Origin: a virus
DNA: 29,642 nucleotides
Reading direction: 5' to 3' (one strand)
IMG/VR virus record: IMGVR_UViG_3300029953_000121
Span: 1 to 29,642 of that record
In this document: positions 4,873 to 12,116 of the stretch, in pieces
Layout of the letters: every line of letters starts with the position of its first letter
How positions within the stretch are numbered: the stretch's first letter is position 1
Translations under genes and position numbers: made by a program
The notes under the pieces: generated by a model
What the model saw: only the letters and a program-made list of their open reading frames with translations
Told to the model about the DNA's origin: nothing
The model's database searches: none

Positions 4873-5151
4873 AGCCTAGCTCCGTTGGTGGTCGGTGGTT
4901 GATCCAACCGACGGCCTAGGATGGCACCTCCGGCGGTTGGTGGCAAGTTAGCAAATGGTCGCATGAACGAACCGCGAACGTGCACAAACCATGCCAACGC
5001 TTTCCGACTTGACTGTTGCGCCCCGGCAACTGTTGCTCTCCCGCCACATTAGCCAAACGACCTACAACTACCTAGGTAATCTTTCCGCTTGCAATCTCCA
5101 AACTCCGGCGCTAAGTTGTGTCCATCGGATCAACCGATAAGGACTCACGCC
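4873..5151. promoter_or_regulatory. Divergent intergenic region between leftward and rightward genes
   Basis: These 279 bases separate the two oppositely transcribed arms and hold no gene with a ribosome-binding site. The TTGCAA at 5089-5094 is its own reverse complement and has hexamers 17 bp away on both sides. Rightward the -10 would be TAAGTT (5112-5117), three of six matches. Leftward it would be GTAGTT. Small inverted repeats are present, such as GTTGC/GCAAC near 5015-5030 and ATCGG/CCGAT near 5123-5138. Promoters must lie here, but none is strong by sequence. Confidence 0.4.
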
Positions 5152-5241
5152 ATGCTTATCCGTCTCGCTTACCTCACCCTTGGCGCAATCCTTCCTATCC
5201 TCGCGTTAGTCCTAGGCTATACGCTTTCCCTCACCCACTAA
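5152..5241 (+). CDS. 29-aa single-span membrane peptide
   Basis: The product, MLIRLAYLTLGAILPILALV followed by LGYTLSLTH, is a single hydrophobic helix with a basic N-terminus. AAGGA is eight bases before the ATG. The TAA stop (5239-5241) overlaps the AAGGAG ribosome-binding site of the next gene, which indicates a coupled pair. It is the first rightward gene after the divergent region. It resembles the other three one-span micro-proteins of this phage in size and layout but not in sequence. Function unknown. Confidence 0.68.
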   Translation: MLIRLAYLTLGAILPILALVLGYTLSLTH

Positions 5242-5253
5242 GGAGTAACCCAC

Positions 5254-5604
5254 ATGGCCCTGCCTCTCAAGCCCACCGCCCGTATCCTCCCCGACCTCAC
5301 CGCCGGTCAGCCCACAATGGCTGAACTTATGGCCATGCTCCAATCCCAAGCCGCGCTGATAACCGCTCTCCAAGCTTCCGGCCCTCGCCGCGCAATCGGC
5401 TTCAAAGTCTCCGAGAAAGGTTGTGTTACCATCACCGGCACAGGCCAATTTGGCACCACCCTCTACGCCTCCCAATGGGCTACGATCCTCGACAACGCCC
5501 CAGCCCTCGCGGCGTTCATCACCACCAACGCGGACAAGCTCTCATTCAAGACACCAGAACAGCGCGCCTCTACCCTCGCCTCTGCTAAGGCCTTCCAAGC
5601 CTGA
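5254..5604 (+). CDS. Small phage protein with a KVSEKG...TLYASQW core
   Basis: This 116-aa protein has a variable N-terminus with a helix (MAELMAMLQSQAALITAL, about 22-39). A conserved-looking core follows from about residue 48 to 100 (IGFKVSEKG, then GTTLYASQW, then AFITTNADKLSFK). From memory, similar cores with KVSEKG and TLYxxQW occur in small proteins of phages and some other viruses. I cannot name a function. The ribosome-binding site GGAG is nine bases upstream, overlapping the stop of the 29-aa gene. Two hairpins follow the gene, consistent with the end of a short rightward transcript. Confidence 0.82.
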   Translation: MALPLKPTARILPDLTAGQPTMAELMAMLQSQAALITALQASGPRRAIGFKVSEKGCVTITGTGQFGTTLYASQWATILDNAPALAAFITTNADKLSFKTPEQRASTLASAKAFQA

Positions 5605-5610
5605 CACTCT

Positions 5611-5633
5611 AGGGCTAGCCCCACGCTAGCCCT
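5611..5633 (+). terminator. Hairpin after the 116-aa gene (weak terminator)
   Basis: A perfect 9-bp stem (AGGGCTAGC at 5611-5619 with GCTAGCCCT at 5625-5633) has a 5-nt loop and begins six bases after the stop codon. It lacks a T-run, so termination here is likely inefficient or needs the second hairpin at 5658-5680. Confidence 0.45.
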
Positions 5634-5657
5634 TCCCATGCTCTCTCGATCAACCAC

Positions 5658-5680
5658 TGGCCCCGGCACCCCCGGGGCCA
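5658..5680 (+). terminator. GC-rich hairpin followed by AAATTTT
   Basis: A perfect 9-bp stem (TGGCCCCGG at 5658-5666 with CCGGGGCCA at 5672-5680) is followed by AAATTTTG. The T-run is displaced by three A, so the element is plausible but not ideal. With the hairpin at 5611-5633 it makes a tandem terminator separating the first rightward unit from the late operon. Confidence 0.5.
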
Positions 5681-5919
5681 AAATTTTGTCTTCCGCGCCC
5701 GGGCCCCCACCCCCTTCGCAAAAATTGTGTGGATTTCGATTTTCGTGGTGGTAAAAATAATTATCACAGTTTCCGCGGTTCCCTCCGATTCGAATCTCTT
5801 TTGCCCCCGCACGAAAGATTCCCGCGGGCATCATGAAAAATTGATCCTCGCCTACAACTTCCCACTTGACTTCCGCGCCTGAATGTGTCATGCTGATAGG
5901 CAGAATAGGAGAAGATGTC
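5681..5919 (+). promoter_or_regulatory. AT-rich island and late-operon promoter region
   Basis: No gene with a ribosome-binding site is present here. Positions 5717-5770 form an AT-rich island (AAAAATTG and TAAAAATAATTATC) in otherwise GC-rich DNA. At 5866-5894 a TTGACT is followed by a 17-bp spacer and CATGCT preceded by TGT, a weak extended -10. Either could be the start of the late operon that begins with the nuclease-like gene at 5920. Confidence 0.35.
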
Positions 5920-6210
5920 TTGACCCACGACCTTTCCGCGATCCTCATGCCCGGAGTCTATATCCTCCGCCATCGCGGCAGGGTTGTGTTTATCGGCGCG
6001 GGGCGTAACCCGCTGGCCCGGATCAACGCTCACGCTAACCAACGCCGGGGCAAACCGCTCGCGGCGTTTCTTCCTATCCGCCCCATAACCTTCGACGCGG
6101 TAGAACTCCGGCCTGCTCGCGTCGATTTACTGGCGGAGACCCTCGCTCAGACCTGCACCGAGCTTGAGTGGTCTCCGTCAGTATCTCACCCGGTCGCTGC
6201 TAATGGCTAA
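5920..6210 (+). CDS. Small GIY-YIG nuclease-like protein
   Basis: This 96-aa protein shows a compact GIY-YIG pattern: GVY (12-14), FIG in place of YIG (24-26), Arg34 in LARINAH, His38 and a downstream Glu73 (LLAETLAQ). These match the positions of the catalytic Tyr, Arg and metal-binding Glu of the family. The FIG substitution may alter activity. I chose the TTG start at 5920 because AGGAG lies eight bases before it; the in-frame ATG at 5890 and TTG at 5866 have no such site. It overlaps the next gene by eight bases. Nucleases beside terminases often aid DNA packaging, which would fit here. Confidence 0.68.
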   Translation: MTHDLSAILMPGVYILRHRGRVVFIGAGRNPLARINAHANQRRGKPLAAFLPIRPITFDAVELRPARVDLLAETLAQTCTELEWSPSVSHPVAANG

Positions 6211-6778
6211 GCCCCGCACCGGCTCCGGCCTCCGCTCACTCACGCGAGATGACATGGTCACGCTCCTCGGCCCAGCCCAGAAGAACTTGATCCTGAGCCC
6301 GGATAAGATCCGAGACTCTCACCACATGGTCGCGCGTTACGCCGCCCGGGGGATGAAGAACATCGAGATTGCCGATGCCACTGGTTATTCCGCAGTCCGT
6401 GTCGGCACCATCCTCCAATCCCCGGCGATGGCCGACCTTGTCTCAAAGTACCGTGACATGGTTGACGAAGCCTTCCGCGCCGAGGCCAAAGAAGACTTCG
6501 ACATGGGGCGGTCTGCTTGGCGCAAAGCCCAGCGCCTCCGTCTTGACAAACTCGAGGCCGCGGAATGTGGCGAGCTCGACATCTCCCTCCGCGAACTCAA
6601 CTCAATTGCGATGGATGGCGAGGACCGCTACGGCACCTCGAAGAAATCCACCAACATCAACCTTAACGCCGACTTCGCAGCGGAACTCGAGGCCGCTCTT
6701 GCTCGTTCCAACCGCGCCGTGGATCACAAGATCATCGAAGTCGAAGCCACGCCTGACGGCATCCGGAGACGTGTTTAA
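6203..6778 (+). CDS. terS: Terminase small subunit (likely)
   Basis: This 191-aa protein has a helix-turn-helix-like segment at residues about 41-75 (MVARYAARGMKNIEIADATG, then YSAVRVGTILQSPAM). That pattern is typical of phage small terminases, which recognise packaging DNA and pass it to the large subunit. A long charged helical middle (about 78-140) would suit the oligomerisation core, and the end (DGIRRRV) is basic. The ATG at 6203 overlaps the nuclease-like gene. Its stop overlaps the next ATG as TAATG. The assignment rests on the HTH pattern and on position. A GTG start at 6164 is possible but unsupported. Confidence 0.75.
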   Translation: MAKPRTGSGLRSLTRDDMVTLLGPAQKNLILSPDKIRDSHHMVARYAARGMKNIEIADATGYSAVRVGTILQSPAMADLVSKYRDMVDEAFRAEAKEDFDMGRSAWRKAQRLRLDKLEAAECGELDISLRELNSIAMDGEDRYGTSKKSTNINLNADFAAELEAALARSNRAVDHKIIEVEATPDGIRRRV

Positions 6779-8343
6779 TGCGTAAGTTCCTCACCCTACT
6801 CCTCTGCTTACTCGTCACCCCAGTCTCCGCGCAGTCATGGATCGCGAACGCGCCGAACCAATCAATCCCATTTAACAATAATGGCTATCTCGGCTACATC
6901 AACTGGACCAACGGCTGTATTCTGACTTATCAAACCGGCACCGCTTCTGGCACAACCGGTGGTTTTCCTGTCTGTACCACCGCGGCGATCACCGCCTCCA
7001 TGCTTGCTCCTGGTGCGGCGGCGGCGAATCTCAACGCGGGGGGGCTGCTCAAGCCGTCCATCACCTCCGCCCGCACACTCGCGATGCTTGGCGACAGCAT
7101 AACATTTAATGTCGACGACGCGAACTTGACCAACGGTCCCTGCGTGGGCCTTTCCTGCGAGGCCTACGGATACGGCGGGTACGGAACATGGGCGTCGGTC
7201 TATTCTGGCTATCGCGTTTGGCGGGCGCCGAATACCGGGAATTGCGGGGAATCAGGGGGGACCATCGCGCAAATTCTCGCTAACATTTCCTGCGTCACCG
7301 CTTTAAACCCGGACGTGGTTATCTATGAGGGCGGCGGCAATGACCCTGGCTCTGGCTCGACCTGCGCGAGCGCGACGGCAGCCAACCGCGCGATCTATTC
7401 CGCGTTCAAGGCGGCCGGAATTGCTGTTATCAAGGTCGGGATTTATCCGCGCACCTCTCCGGTTGCCTTCACGACATCTCAAGCATCTATCGCTCAATGC
7501 CTCAACATGGAGGACCGGCGCTATGCGCAAGAGGTTGGCGGCGCTGGCTGGTATTTTGTTGATGTAGAACCGATCATGGTTGATCCGGCGCAAACAGGTT
7601 CATGGGCGACCCGGAGCGGCTACATGCTGGCGGATGGCGCCCACCCGTCAACTGTTGGATCGTCGGCAATCGGCTACGCCATCGCGCAAGTATTGAACCA
7701 GCTTTCCCCGCCGTGGCTTTACCCGTCCTATTCTGCCGCTGATCTCTATGACGCCACGAACAATGTTGGCGGGAATCTGCTCACGAATGGCCTCTTTACG
7801 GGCAGCGGCGGCAGCGTCGCGACCTGTTCGGGGGTGAGCGCGACAAGTTGGACGCTGGCGACGGGTGGCCTCGGGGGCGGAACGTGTGTGGGCGCGGTCA
7901 GCACGAGTTCTGACGGGCGTCCGATCCAGACCATCACCCTTGGAGGAACCTCAACCGGGTCTAACCTCAGCCTTGTTCAATATCAAGGCGTCGGTACGCT
8001 CTCCAATATCTCGGCTGGGGACACGCTTGAGGGGGGCGTTTGGGTCAACTGGTCGGGGCTATCTCCGGCTGTTGCTGGCCTTTGGGTCCAGCTAAAAACC
8101 GTAGAGGGCGGACAGACCTACACCTATGGGGGGATGGTGCCAAATACGGGCGTGGCCTTCCCTGCGTCAAACCCAGCGGGAAGCGCCTATGTCCCCATCA
8201 TCACCACGCGGCGCACGGTAACGGCGACACCCACAACAGCAGAGCTTGATGTGTCGGTCGTTCTCATTTCGCTTACTTCATCCTCGGCGCTGACCGGCGT
8301 CATTTCGATGCAAGGCGCGTGGATTAAGAAGGTCATCAACTGA
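6778..8343 (+). CDS. Exported SGNH/GDSL hydrolase with a C-terminal beta domain
   Basis: This 521-aa protein begins with a Sec signal peptide (MRKFLTLLLCLLVTPVSA, cleavage before Gln19). SGNH blocks are clear: GDS (105-107, Ser107 the nucleophile), GGGND (185-189) and DGAH (286-289, Asp286 and His289). Such enzymes remove acetyl or other ester groups from polysaccharides or peptidoglycan. Residues about 330-521 are Gly/Ser/Thr-rich and beta-like, resembling a carbohydrate-binding module. The gene sits between terS and terL, a position normally without such genes, and overlaps terS as TAATG. It may act on host surface glycans after export or from the virion. The substrate is unknown. Confidence 0.85.
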   Translation: MRKFLTLLLCLLVTPVSAQSWIANAPNQSIPFNNNGYLGYINWTNGCILTYQTGTASGTTGGFPVCTTAAITASMLAPGAAAANLNAGGLLKPSITSARTLAMLGDSITFNVDDANLTNGPCVGLSCEAYGYGGYGTWASVYSGYRVWRAPNTGNCGESGGTIAQILANISCVTALNPDVVIYEGGGNDPGSGSTCASATAANRAIYSAFKAAGIAVIKVGIYPRTSPVAFTTSQASIAQCLNMEDRRYAQEVGGAGWYFVDVEPIMVDPAQTGSWATRSGYMLADGAHPSTVGSSAIGYAIAQVLNQLSPPWLYPSYSAADLYDATNNVGGNLLTNGLFTGSGGSVATCSGVSATSWTLATGGLGGGTCVGAVSTSSDGRPIQTITLGGTSTGSNLSLVQYQGVGTLSNISAGDTLEGGVWVNWSGLSPAVAGLWVQLKTVEGGQTYTYGGMVPNTGVAFPASNPAGSAYVPIITTRRTVTATPTTAELDVSVVLISLTSSSALTGVISMQGAWIKKVIN

Positions 8344-8420
8344 CGGCGCGCAACCCAAAGACAACAGTTGCGCCGGTGAGGTGCACCTATAACGGCACGA
8401 CTTATTCCTGGGTATATTGA
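8340..8420 (+). CDS. Possible 26-codon frame between the SGNH gene and terL
   Basis: A frame open from 8328 reads ..TARNPKTTVAPVRCTYNGTT then YSWVY and stops at 8418-8420, overlapping the terL ATG as TGATG. No ATG is available. A CTG at 8340, seven bases after AAGGT, or a GTG at 8376 could initiate. The sequence looks protein-like and the stop/start overlap matches the style of this phage. It could be a real micro-gene or the remnant of a gene broken by the SGNH insertion. A hairpin (8344-8375) lies in the same bases. Confidence 0.28.
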   Translation: MTARNPKTTVAPVRCTYNGTTYSWVY

Positions 8421-9922
8421 TGGCAATTAACCCCGATTTCCTCACATGGCTAGCATCCTGCAACAAGGCGCCGCTGCGTTTTGTTCTCGGTGCTTTCCCT
8501 TGGGGCACCGGGCCGCTTAAAAAGTTCACCGGCCCCGAGTCATGGCAGGTTGAGATCCTCAACGCCGTAGGCACTGGTCTTGTCTCCCTCAACGACGCGA
8601 TTAAAATCGCCAGGGCTTCCGGCCACGGCATCGGCAAGTCCGCGCTGGTTAGCTGGCTTATTCTCTGGGCTTTCACTACCGCCCCGGACACCCGCGGGGT
8701 AGTCACCGCCAACACCGAGACGCAGCTTAAAACCAAAACATGGGCCGAGCTTGGCAAGTGGTTTAACCTGTTCCTCGGCCGCGAGCATTACCAACTCACC
8801 GCCACGGCTCTCCTCTCCCGCGATCCCTCGCGCGAACGCACATGGCGTATCGATCAGGTCCCTTGGTCCGAGAAAAACCCCGCCGCCTTCGCGGGCCTTC
8901 ACAACCAAGGCAAACGCATCCTCCTCGTCATGGACGAAGCCTCCGAAATCCCCGACACCATCTGGGAAGTTGCGGAAGGTGCTCTGACCGATGCTGACAC
9001 CGAAATCCTCTGGTTCGCCTTCGGCAACCCCACGCGGTCACTCGGCCGGTTCCGTGACTGTTTCGACGACACCGGTCACGGCAAGTACTGGAACTCGGCG
9101 CAGATAGATTCCCGCACCGTCACCTTCACCAACAAAGAACTCTTCAATCGCTGGGTCGATGCTTACGGCGATGACTCCGATTTCGTCCGTATCCGCGTCA
9201 AGGGCATGTTCCCGCGCCAAGGCGAGATGGAGTTCATCTCCGCGTTCGAGGTAGACACCGCGATGGGGCGCGAGGCCGAAGCCGCGCTCTCCGATCCGAT
9301 CGCTCTCGGCTGTGACGTGGCTCGCTATGGCGCGAACGAATCCGTCATTGCTTTCCGCCGGGGCCGCGATGCCCGCACAACCCCTTGGGAGTTCTACCGT
9401 GGCGTTAACACTGTCGAACTCGCGGCGAAGATCTCCTCTGCCAACGGCACCCATTCGGCCGACGGCATCTTTATCGATGGAGGCGGTGTCGGTGGCGGCG
9501 TGGTCGATAACGTTCGTGCCTTGGGGCTTCATTGCTGGGACGTGCAATTCGGCGGAGCAGATGATGTCGGTGGTGCTACCACCGGGAACGCCGGTGAGGT
9601 GTACGCAAACAAGCGCGCTGCGATGTGGGGCGCCATGCGGTCCTGGATTCGTGCCGGTGGGGCGCTTCCTCATGACCCGGACCTCCGGACTCAACTAATC
9701 GCCCCGACCTATGGCCTCGACGCCAAAGGTCGGATCCAGCTTGAAAAGAAAGAAGACATGATGCGGCGGCTTGGTTCTGATCGGTCCCCTGACCGCGCCG
9801 ATGCTCTCGCGTTGACCTTCGCTTACCCACTCCAATCCCGCGCCCAGACCGAGGCCTTCGGCCAACGGACCGGCTGTGAATTCGAATACGATCCTTACTC
9901 CGAGAAAAGGATGCATGCTTAA
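8420..9922 (+). CDS. terL: Terminase large subunit (ATPase and nuclease)
   Basis: This 500-aa protein is the motor that packages DNA into the prohead and cuts it. Walker A is GHGIGKS (68-74), Walker B is ILLVMDEAS (167-175, Asp172/Glu173), and a coupling-type FGNP follows at about 201. The nuclease domain has GCDVARYG (Asp299), FIDGGGVGGGVVD (Asp353) and DRADAL (Asp461), the acidic triad of the RNase H-like fold. The size is normal for the family. The ATG at 8420 is preferred over the TTG one codon upstream. No strong ribosome-binding site is seen, so coupling to upstream translation is likely. The stop overlaps the next ATG as TAATG. Confidence 0.95.
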   Translation: MAINPDFLTWLASCNKAPLRFVLGAFPWGTGPLKKFTGPESWQVEILNAVGTGLVSLNDAIKIARASGHGIGKSALVSWLILWAFTTAPDTRGVVTANTETQLKTKTWAELGKWFNLFLGREHYQLTATALLSRDPSRERTWRIDQVPWSEKNPAAFAGLHNQGKRILLVMDEASEIPDTIWEVAEGALTDADTEILWFAFGNPTRSLGRFRDCFDDTGHGKYWNSAQIDSRTVTFTNKELFNRWVDAYGDDSDFVRIRVKGMFPRQGEMEFISAFEVDTAMGREAEAALSDPIALGCDVARYGANESVIAFRRGRDARTTPWEFYRGVNTVELAAKISSANGTHSADGIFIDGGGVGGGVVDNVRALGLHCWDVQFGGADDVGGATTGNAGEVYANKRAAMWGAMRSWIRAGGALPHDPDLRTQLIAPTYGLDAKGRIQLEKKEDMMRRLGSDRSPDRADALALTFAYPLQSRAQTEAFGQRTGCEFEYDPYSEKRMHA

Positions 9923-10137
9923 TGACTCACATGTTCGCGCCACACACTACCGCGGCGGCTCCTATCGTGGTGAACCCAACCCCGACGCCCTCGCAGGTCA
10001 TCACCCCGAGCCAAGCCCCTGTCCAAGGTTCGACTCCGGCTGGCGGCTCTACTCCGTCATTCCTTGGCTCTTCGGTCATGCCCCCACAGACCCCCGGCGG
10101 TTCGCCGAGTAACCAAAAGAAACTTCTCGGCTCATGA
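9922..10137 (+). CDS. Pro/Thr/Ser-rich small protein after terL
   Basis: This 71-aa low-complexity protein begins MTHMFAPHTTAAAPIVV and is rich in Pro, Thr, Ser and Gly with PTPTPS-type repeats. It ends NQKKLLGS. It appears disordered and has no hydrophobic segment. Similar short proline-rich proteins lie between terL and the portal gene in other podoviruses. Their role is unknown. It overlaps terL by one base (TAATG) and the next gene by four bases (ATGA), so it is embedded in a translationally coupled chain. Confidence 0.75.
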   Translation: MTHMFAPHTTAAAPIVVNPTPTPSQVITPSQAPVQGSTPAGGSTPSFLGSSVMPPQTPGGSPSNQKKLLGS

Positions 10138-10316
10138 AGATCCCCGCGGCTAGAGGCCACCAACCACAGCAAGCAACGCCGGTCCCCGCGGCTTACCTCG
10201 CCATGGCCGCGGCGCATATGCAATCCATGGGCAAGCCGGTGGTTGATCCCAACGCGCCGCCCTCCCAAGACCAACTCGCCGCCGCAGTAAAGGCTCCCAA
10301 TGCGACAGGTAACTGA
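10134..10316 (+). CDS. 60-aa Ala/Pro-rich small protein before the portal
   Basis: The product begins MKIPAARGHQPQQATPVPAA. It has one likely helix (AYLAMAAAHMQSMG, about 20-33) between proline-rich ends. The ATGA overlap with the upstream gene and the 17-base overlap with the portal gene support it being translated. The ribosome-binding site of the portal gene (AAAGG) lies inside its last codons. No family is recognised. It may be a minor virion or assembly protein, judged only from position. Confidence 0.7.
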   Translation: MKIPAARGHQPQQATPVPAAYLAMAAAHMQSMGKPVVDPNAPPSQDQLAAAVKAPNATGN

Positions 10317-12018
10317 AGCCGACCAGCGCTATCGGCGTTATGTCGAATCTCTAATCATCGGGATGCGGAACAACCGTTACTCGTGGTGGACGCATTGGCG
10401 CGAGTGCGCGGATTACTTCATGCCGCGGCGCTACCGCTGGCTGATTACGCCCAACCTTCAAAACCGCGGCTCGCCGGTCAACCAACACATCATTGATTCC
10501 ACCGGCTACCTCTGCGCGCAGAACCTCGCCTCGGGCTTGATGTCAGGCAAAGTCTCGCCGATTCAGCCGTGGTTCGGGCTCACTGTAGGCAACCTCGACT
10601 CCACCGAAACCTCGCCCGCTTCGCTGTGGATGGCCGAGTGTGAACGCCGGCTCCGGATGATCTTCGCGGAAGGTAACTTCTACCCGTCGATGGCGCAGTA
10701 CCTGATGGACCTCGTGGTCTTCGGTACCGCCACAATGTTAATCTACGAAGACTTCGAAGACGTGATCAATTGCCGCGTCCCCTGCGCCGGTGAGTACTAC
10801 GTCGATCTCGACGGGCGCTACCGCCCGAGCATCCTCGCGCTTGAGTACACCCAAACCATCCGGCAGGTTGTGGACGAGTTCGGGATTGAGAACGTTTCCG
10901 ATTCCGTCAAGCAAGCCTACCACCTACCCAACGGCGCCGGGCTCACTCGCGAGATAGTTCTCGCCCAGATGATTGAGCCTAACAATGATGGCCGGAAGTT
11001 CGGGGTCCCGGAGCATTTTAAATTCCGTGAGTGTGTCTGGGAGTGGGGCGGCAGCGCTAGCCCCCAAAACAACTCCGGCGACAACCGCGGGTTCCTTCGC
11101 AAGGCTGGTTACTTCGAACAGCCCAACATCACCGCTCGCTGGTACGTCACCTCCAACGACCCGTACGGCCGAAGTGCCGCCATGGATGCTCTCGGCGATC
11201 AGAAACAACTCCAACTCGAATCCCGCCGAAAGCAACAAGCCATCGACAAGATGGTCAATCCGCCGCTTGTCGCGGACATCCAACTCAAAAACAAACCCAC
11301 GTCCCTCCTCCCCGGCGGCATGACCTACGTCACCGGCTTCGCTTCCACCGGCCGCGCCGGGATCGCGTCTGTCTACCAGTCCCAATTCCCGGTCGGTGAA
11401 ATCTCCAAAGATCTGGAGGAAGTCCGTGAGCGTCTCAAACTTACTTTTTTCAATCATCTCTTCCAGCCGATCTCCCAATTCGAAACTCGCTCTAATGTTA
11501 CTGCGGTCGAGATACAGCAACGTAAAGCTGAGTCACTCATTATGTTGGGACCGGTCTTCGAACGTCTGGACAATGAGTGTCTACGACCGATCATCGAACG
11601 AGTGTTTGCTATCGCTAAGCGCGCTGGCCTCATCCCACCCCCTCCCCCGGAACTCGCTGGACAGGAGATGACGGTTAAGTTCGTCTCCATGCTTAAGCTC
11701 GCGCAGGACTCCACCGACGCCGTCGCGATCCAAGAAGTCCTCGCGATGGCTGGTAACTTGGCTGGTGTGGATCCTACCGTCATGGACAACATCGACGTCG
11801 ATTTTGCGCTTGAGCGATTTTCCGAGCTCAAAGGCAACGACCCGCGGATGATCCGGTCGCCTGAGGCCCTTGCCGCTCTCCGCGCCAACCGCGCCAAGCA
11901 ACAGGCCGGCGAACAACAAGCGGCTCAAGCCCAGCAACTTGCGATGGGTGCGAAGACGTTGTCCCAAGCTGATGTTGGCGGCGGGCGTAACGCGCTGCAA
12001 GCAATGACAGGAGGTTAA
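10300..12018 (+). CDS. Portal (head-to-tail connector) protein
   Basis: This 572-aa protein matches the head-to-tail connector family of T7-like phages: an N-terminal RYRRYVESLIIGMRNNRYSW segment, then WRECADYFMPRRYRWL, an SGLMSG segment and a long central domain. A Gln/Ala-rich tail (about 525-560) precedes the end. The portal forms the dodecameric ring at one capsid vertex through which DNA is packaged and ejected. AAAGG lies seven bases before the ATG. The length is typical for the family. It is followed at once by a 31-aa membrane peptide whose GGAGG overlaps the portal's last codons. Confidence 0.93.
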   Translation: MRQVTEADQRYRRYVESLIIGMRNNRYSWWTHWRECADYFMPRRYRWLITPNLQNRGSPVNQHIIDSTGYLCAQNLASGLMSGKVSPIQPWFGLTVGNLDSTETSPASLWMAECERRLRMIFAEGNFYPSMAQYLMDLVVFGTATMLIYEDFEDVINCRVPCAGEYYVDLDGRYRPSILALEYTQTIRQVVDEFGIENVSDSVKQAYHLPNGAGLTREIVLAQMIEPNNDGRKFGVPEHFKFRECVWEWGGSASPQNNSGDNRGFLRKAGYFEQPNITARWYVTSNDPYGRSAAMDALGDQKQLQLESRRKQQAIDKMVNPPLVADIQLKNKPTSLLPGGMTYVTGFASTGRAGIASVYQSQFPVGEISKDLEEVRERLKLTFFNHLFQPISQFETRSNVTAVEIQQRKAESLIMLGPVFERLDNECLRPIIERVFAIAKRAGLIPPPPPELAGQEMTVKFVSMLKLAQDSTDAVAIQEVLAMAGNLAGVDPTVMDNIDVDFALERFSELKGNDPRMIRSPEALAALRANRAKQQAGEQQAAQAQQLAMGAKTLSQADVGGGRNALQAMTGG

Positions 12019-12019
12019 C

Positions 12020-12115
12020 ATGGGAAATATCTTTGAGGCTATCGGGTTGGGATTGATCGCGCTCGGGATTCTGGGCGTGATTGGTTATCTCATCATCTCT
12101 ATTATAGAGTCTTGA
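12020..12115 (+). CDS. 31-aa single-span membrane peptide
   Basis: The product begins MGNIFEAIGLGLIALGILGV and continues IGYLIISIIES: one hydrophobic helix with an acidic end. GGAGG is five to six bases before the ATG, one of the strongest ribosome-binding sites in the window. It starts two bases after the portal stop and ends one base before the next ATG, so it is part of the structural operon. It is the fourth one-span micro-protein of this phage. A membrane-associated role during assembly or ejection is conceivable but unproven. Confidence 0.72.
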   Translation: MGNIFEAIGLGLIALGILGVIGYLIISIIES

Positions 12116-12116
12116 G

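Noticed and set aside
5638-5754. 38-codon plus-strand frame after the 116-aa gene
   Set aside because: It has no ribosome-binding site and is read through the GC-rich terminator hairpin and AT-rich island. The product is Pro/Gly-rich low complexity.
9038-9694. 218-codon minus-strand frame inside terL
   Set aside because: It is antisense to the nuclease domain of the large terminase, which has clear motifs. There is no ribosome-binding site and no leftward operon here.
10924-11520. 198-codon minus-strand frame inside the portal gene
   Set aside because: Shadow of the portal frame in GC-rich DNA, with no start signal and no neighbours on that strand.
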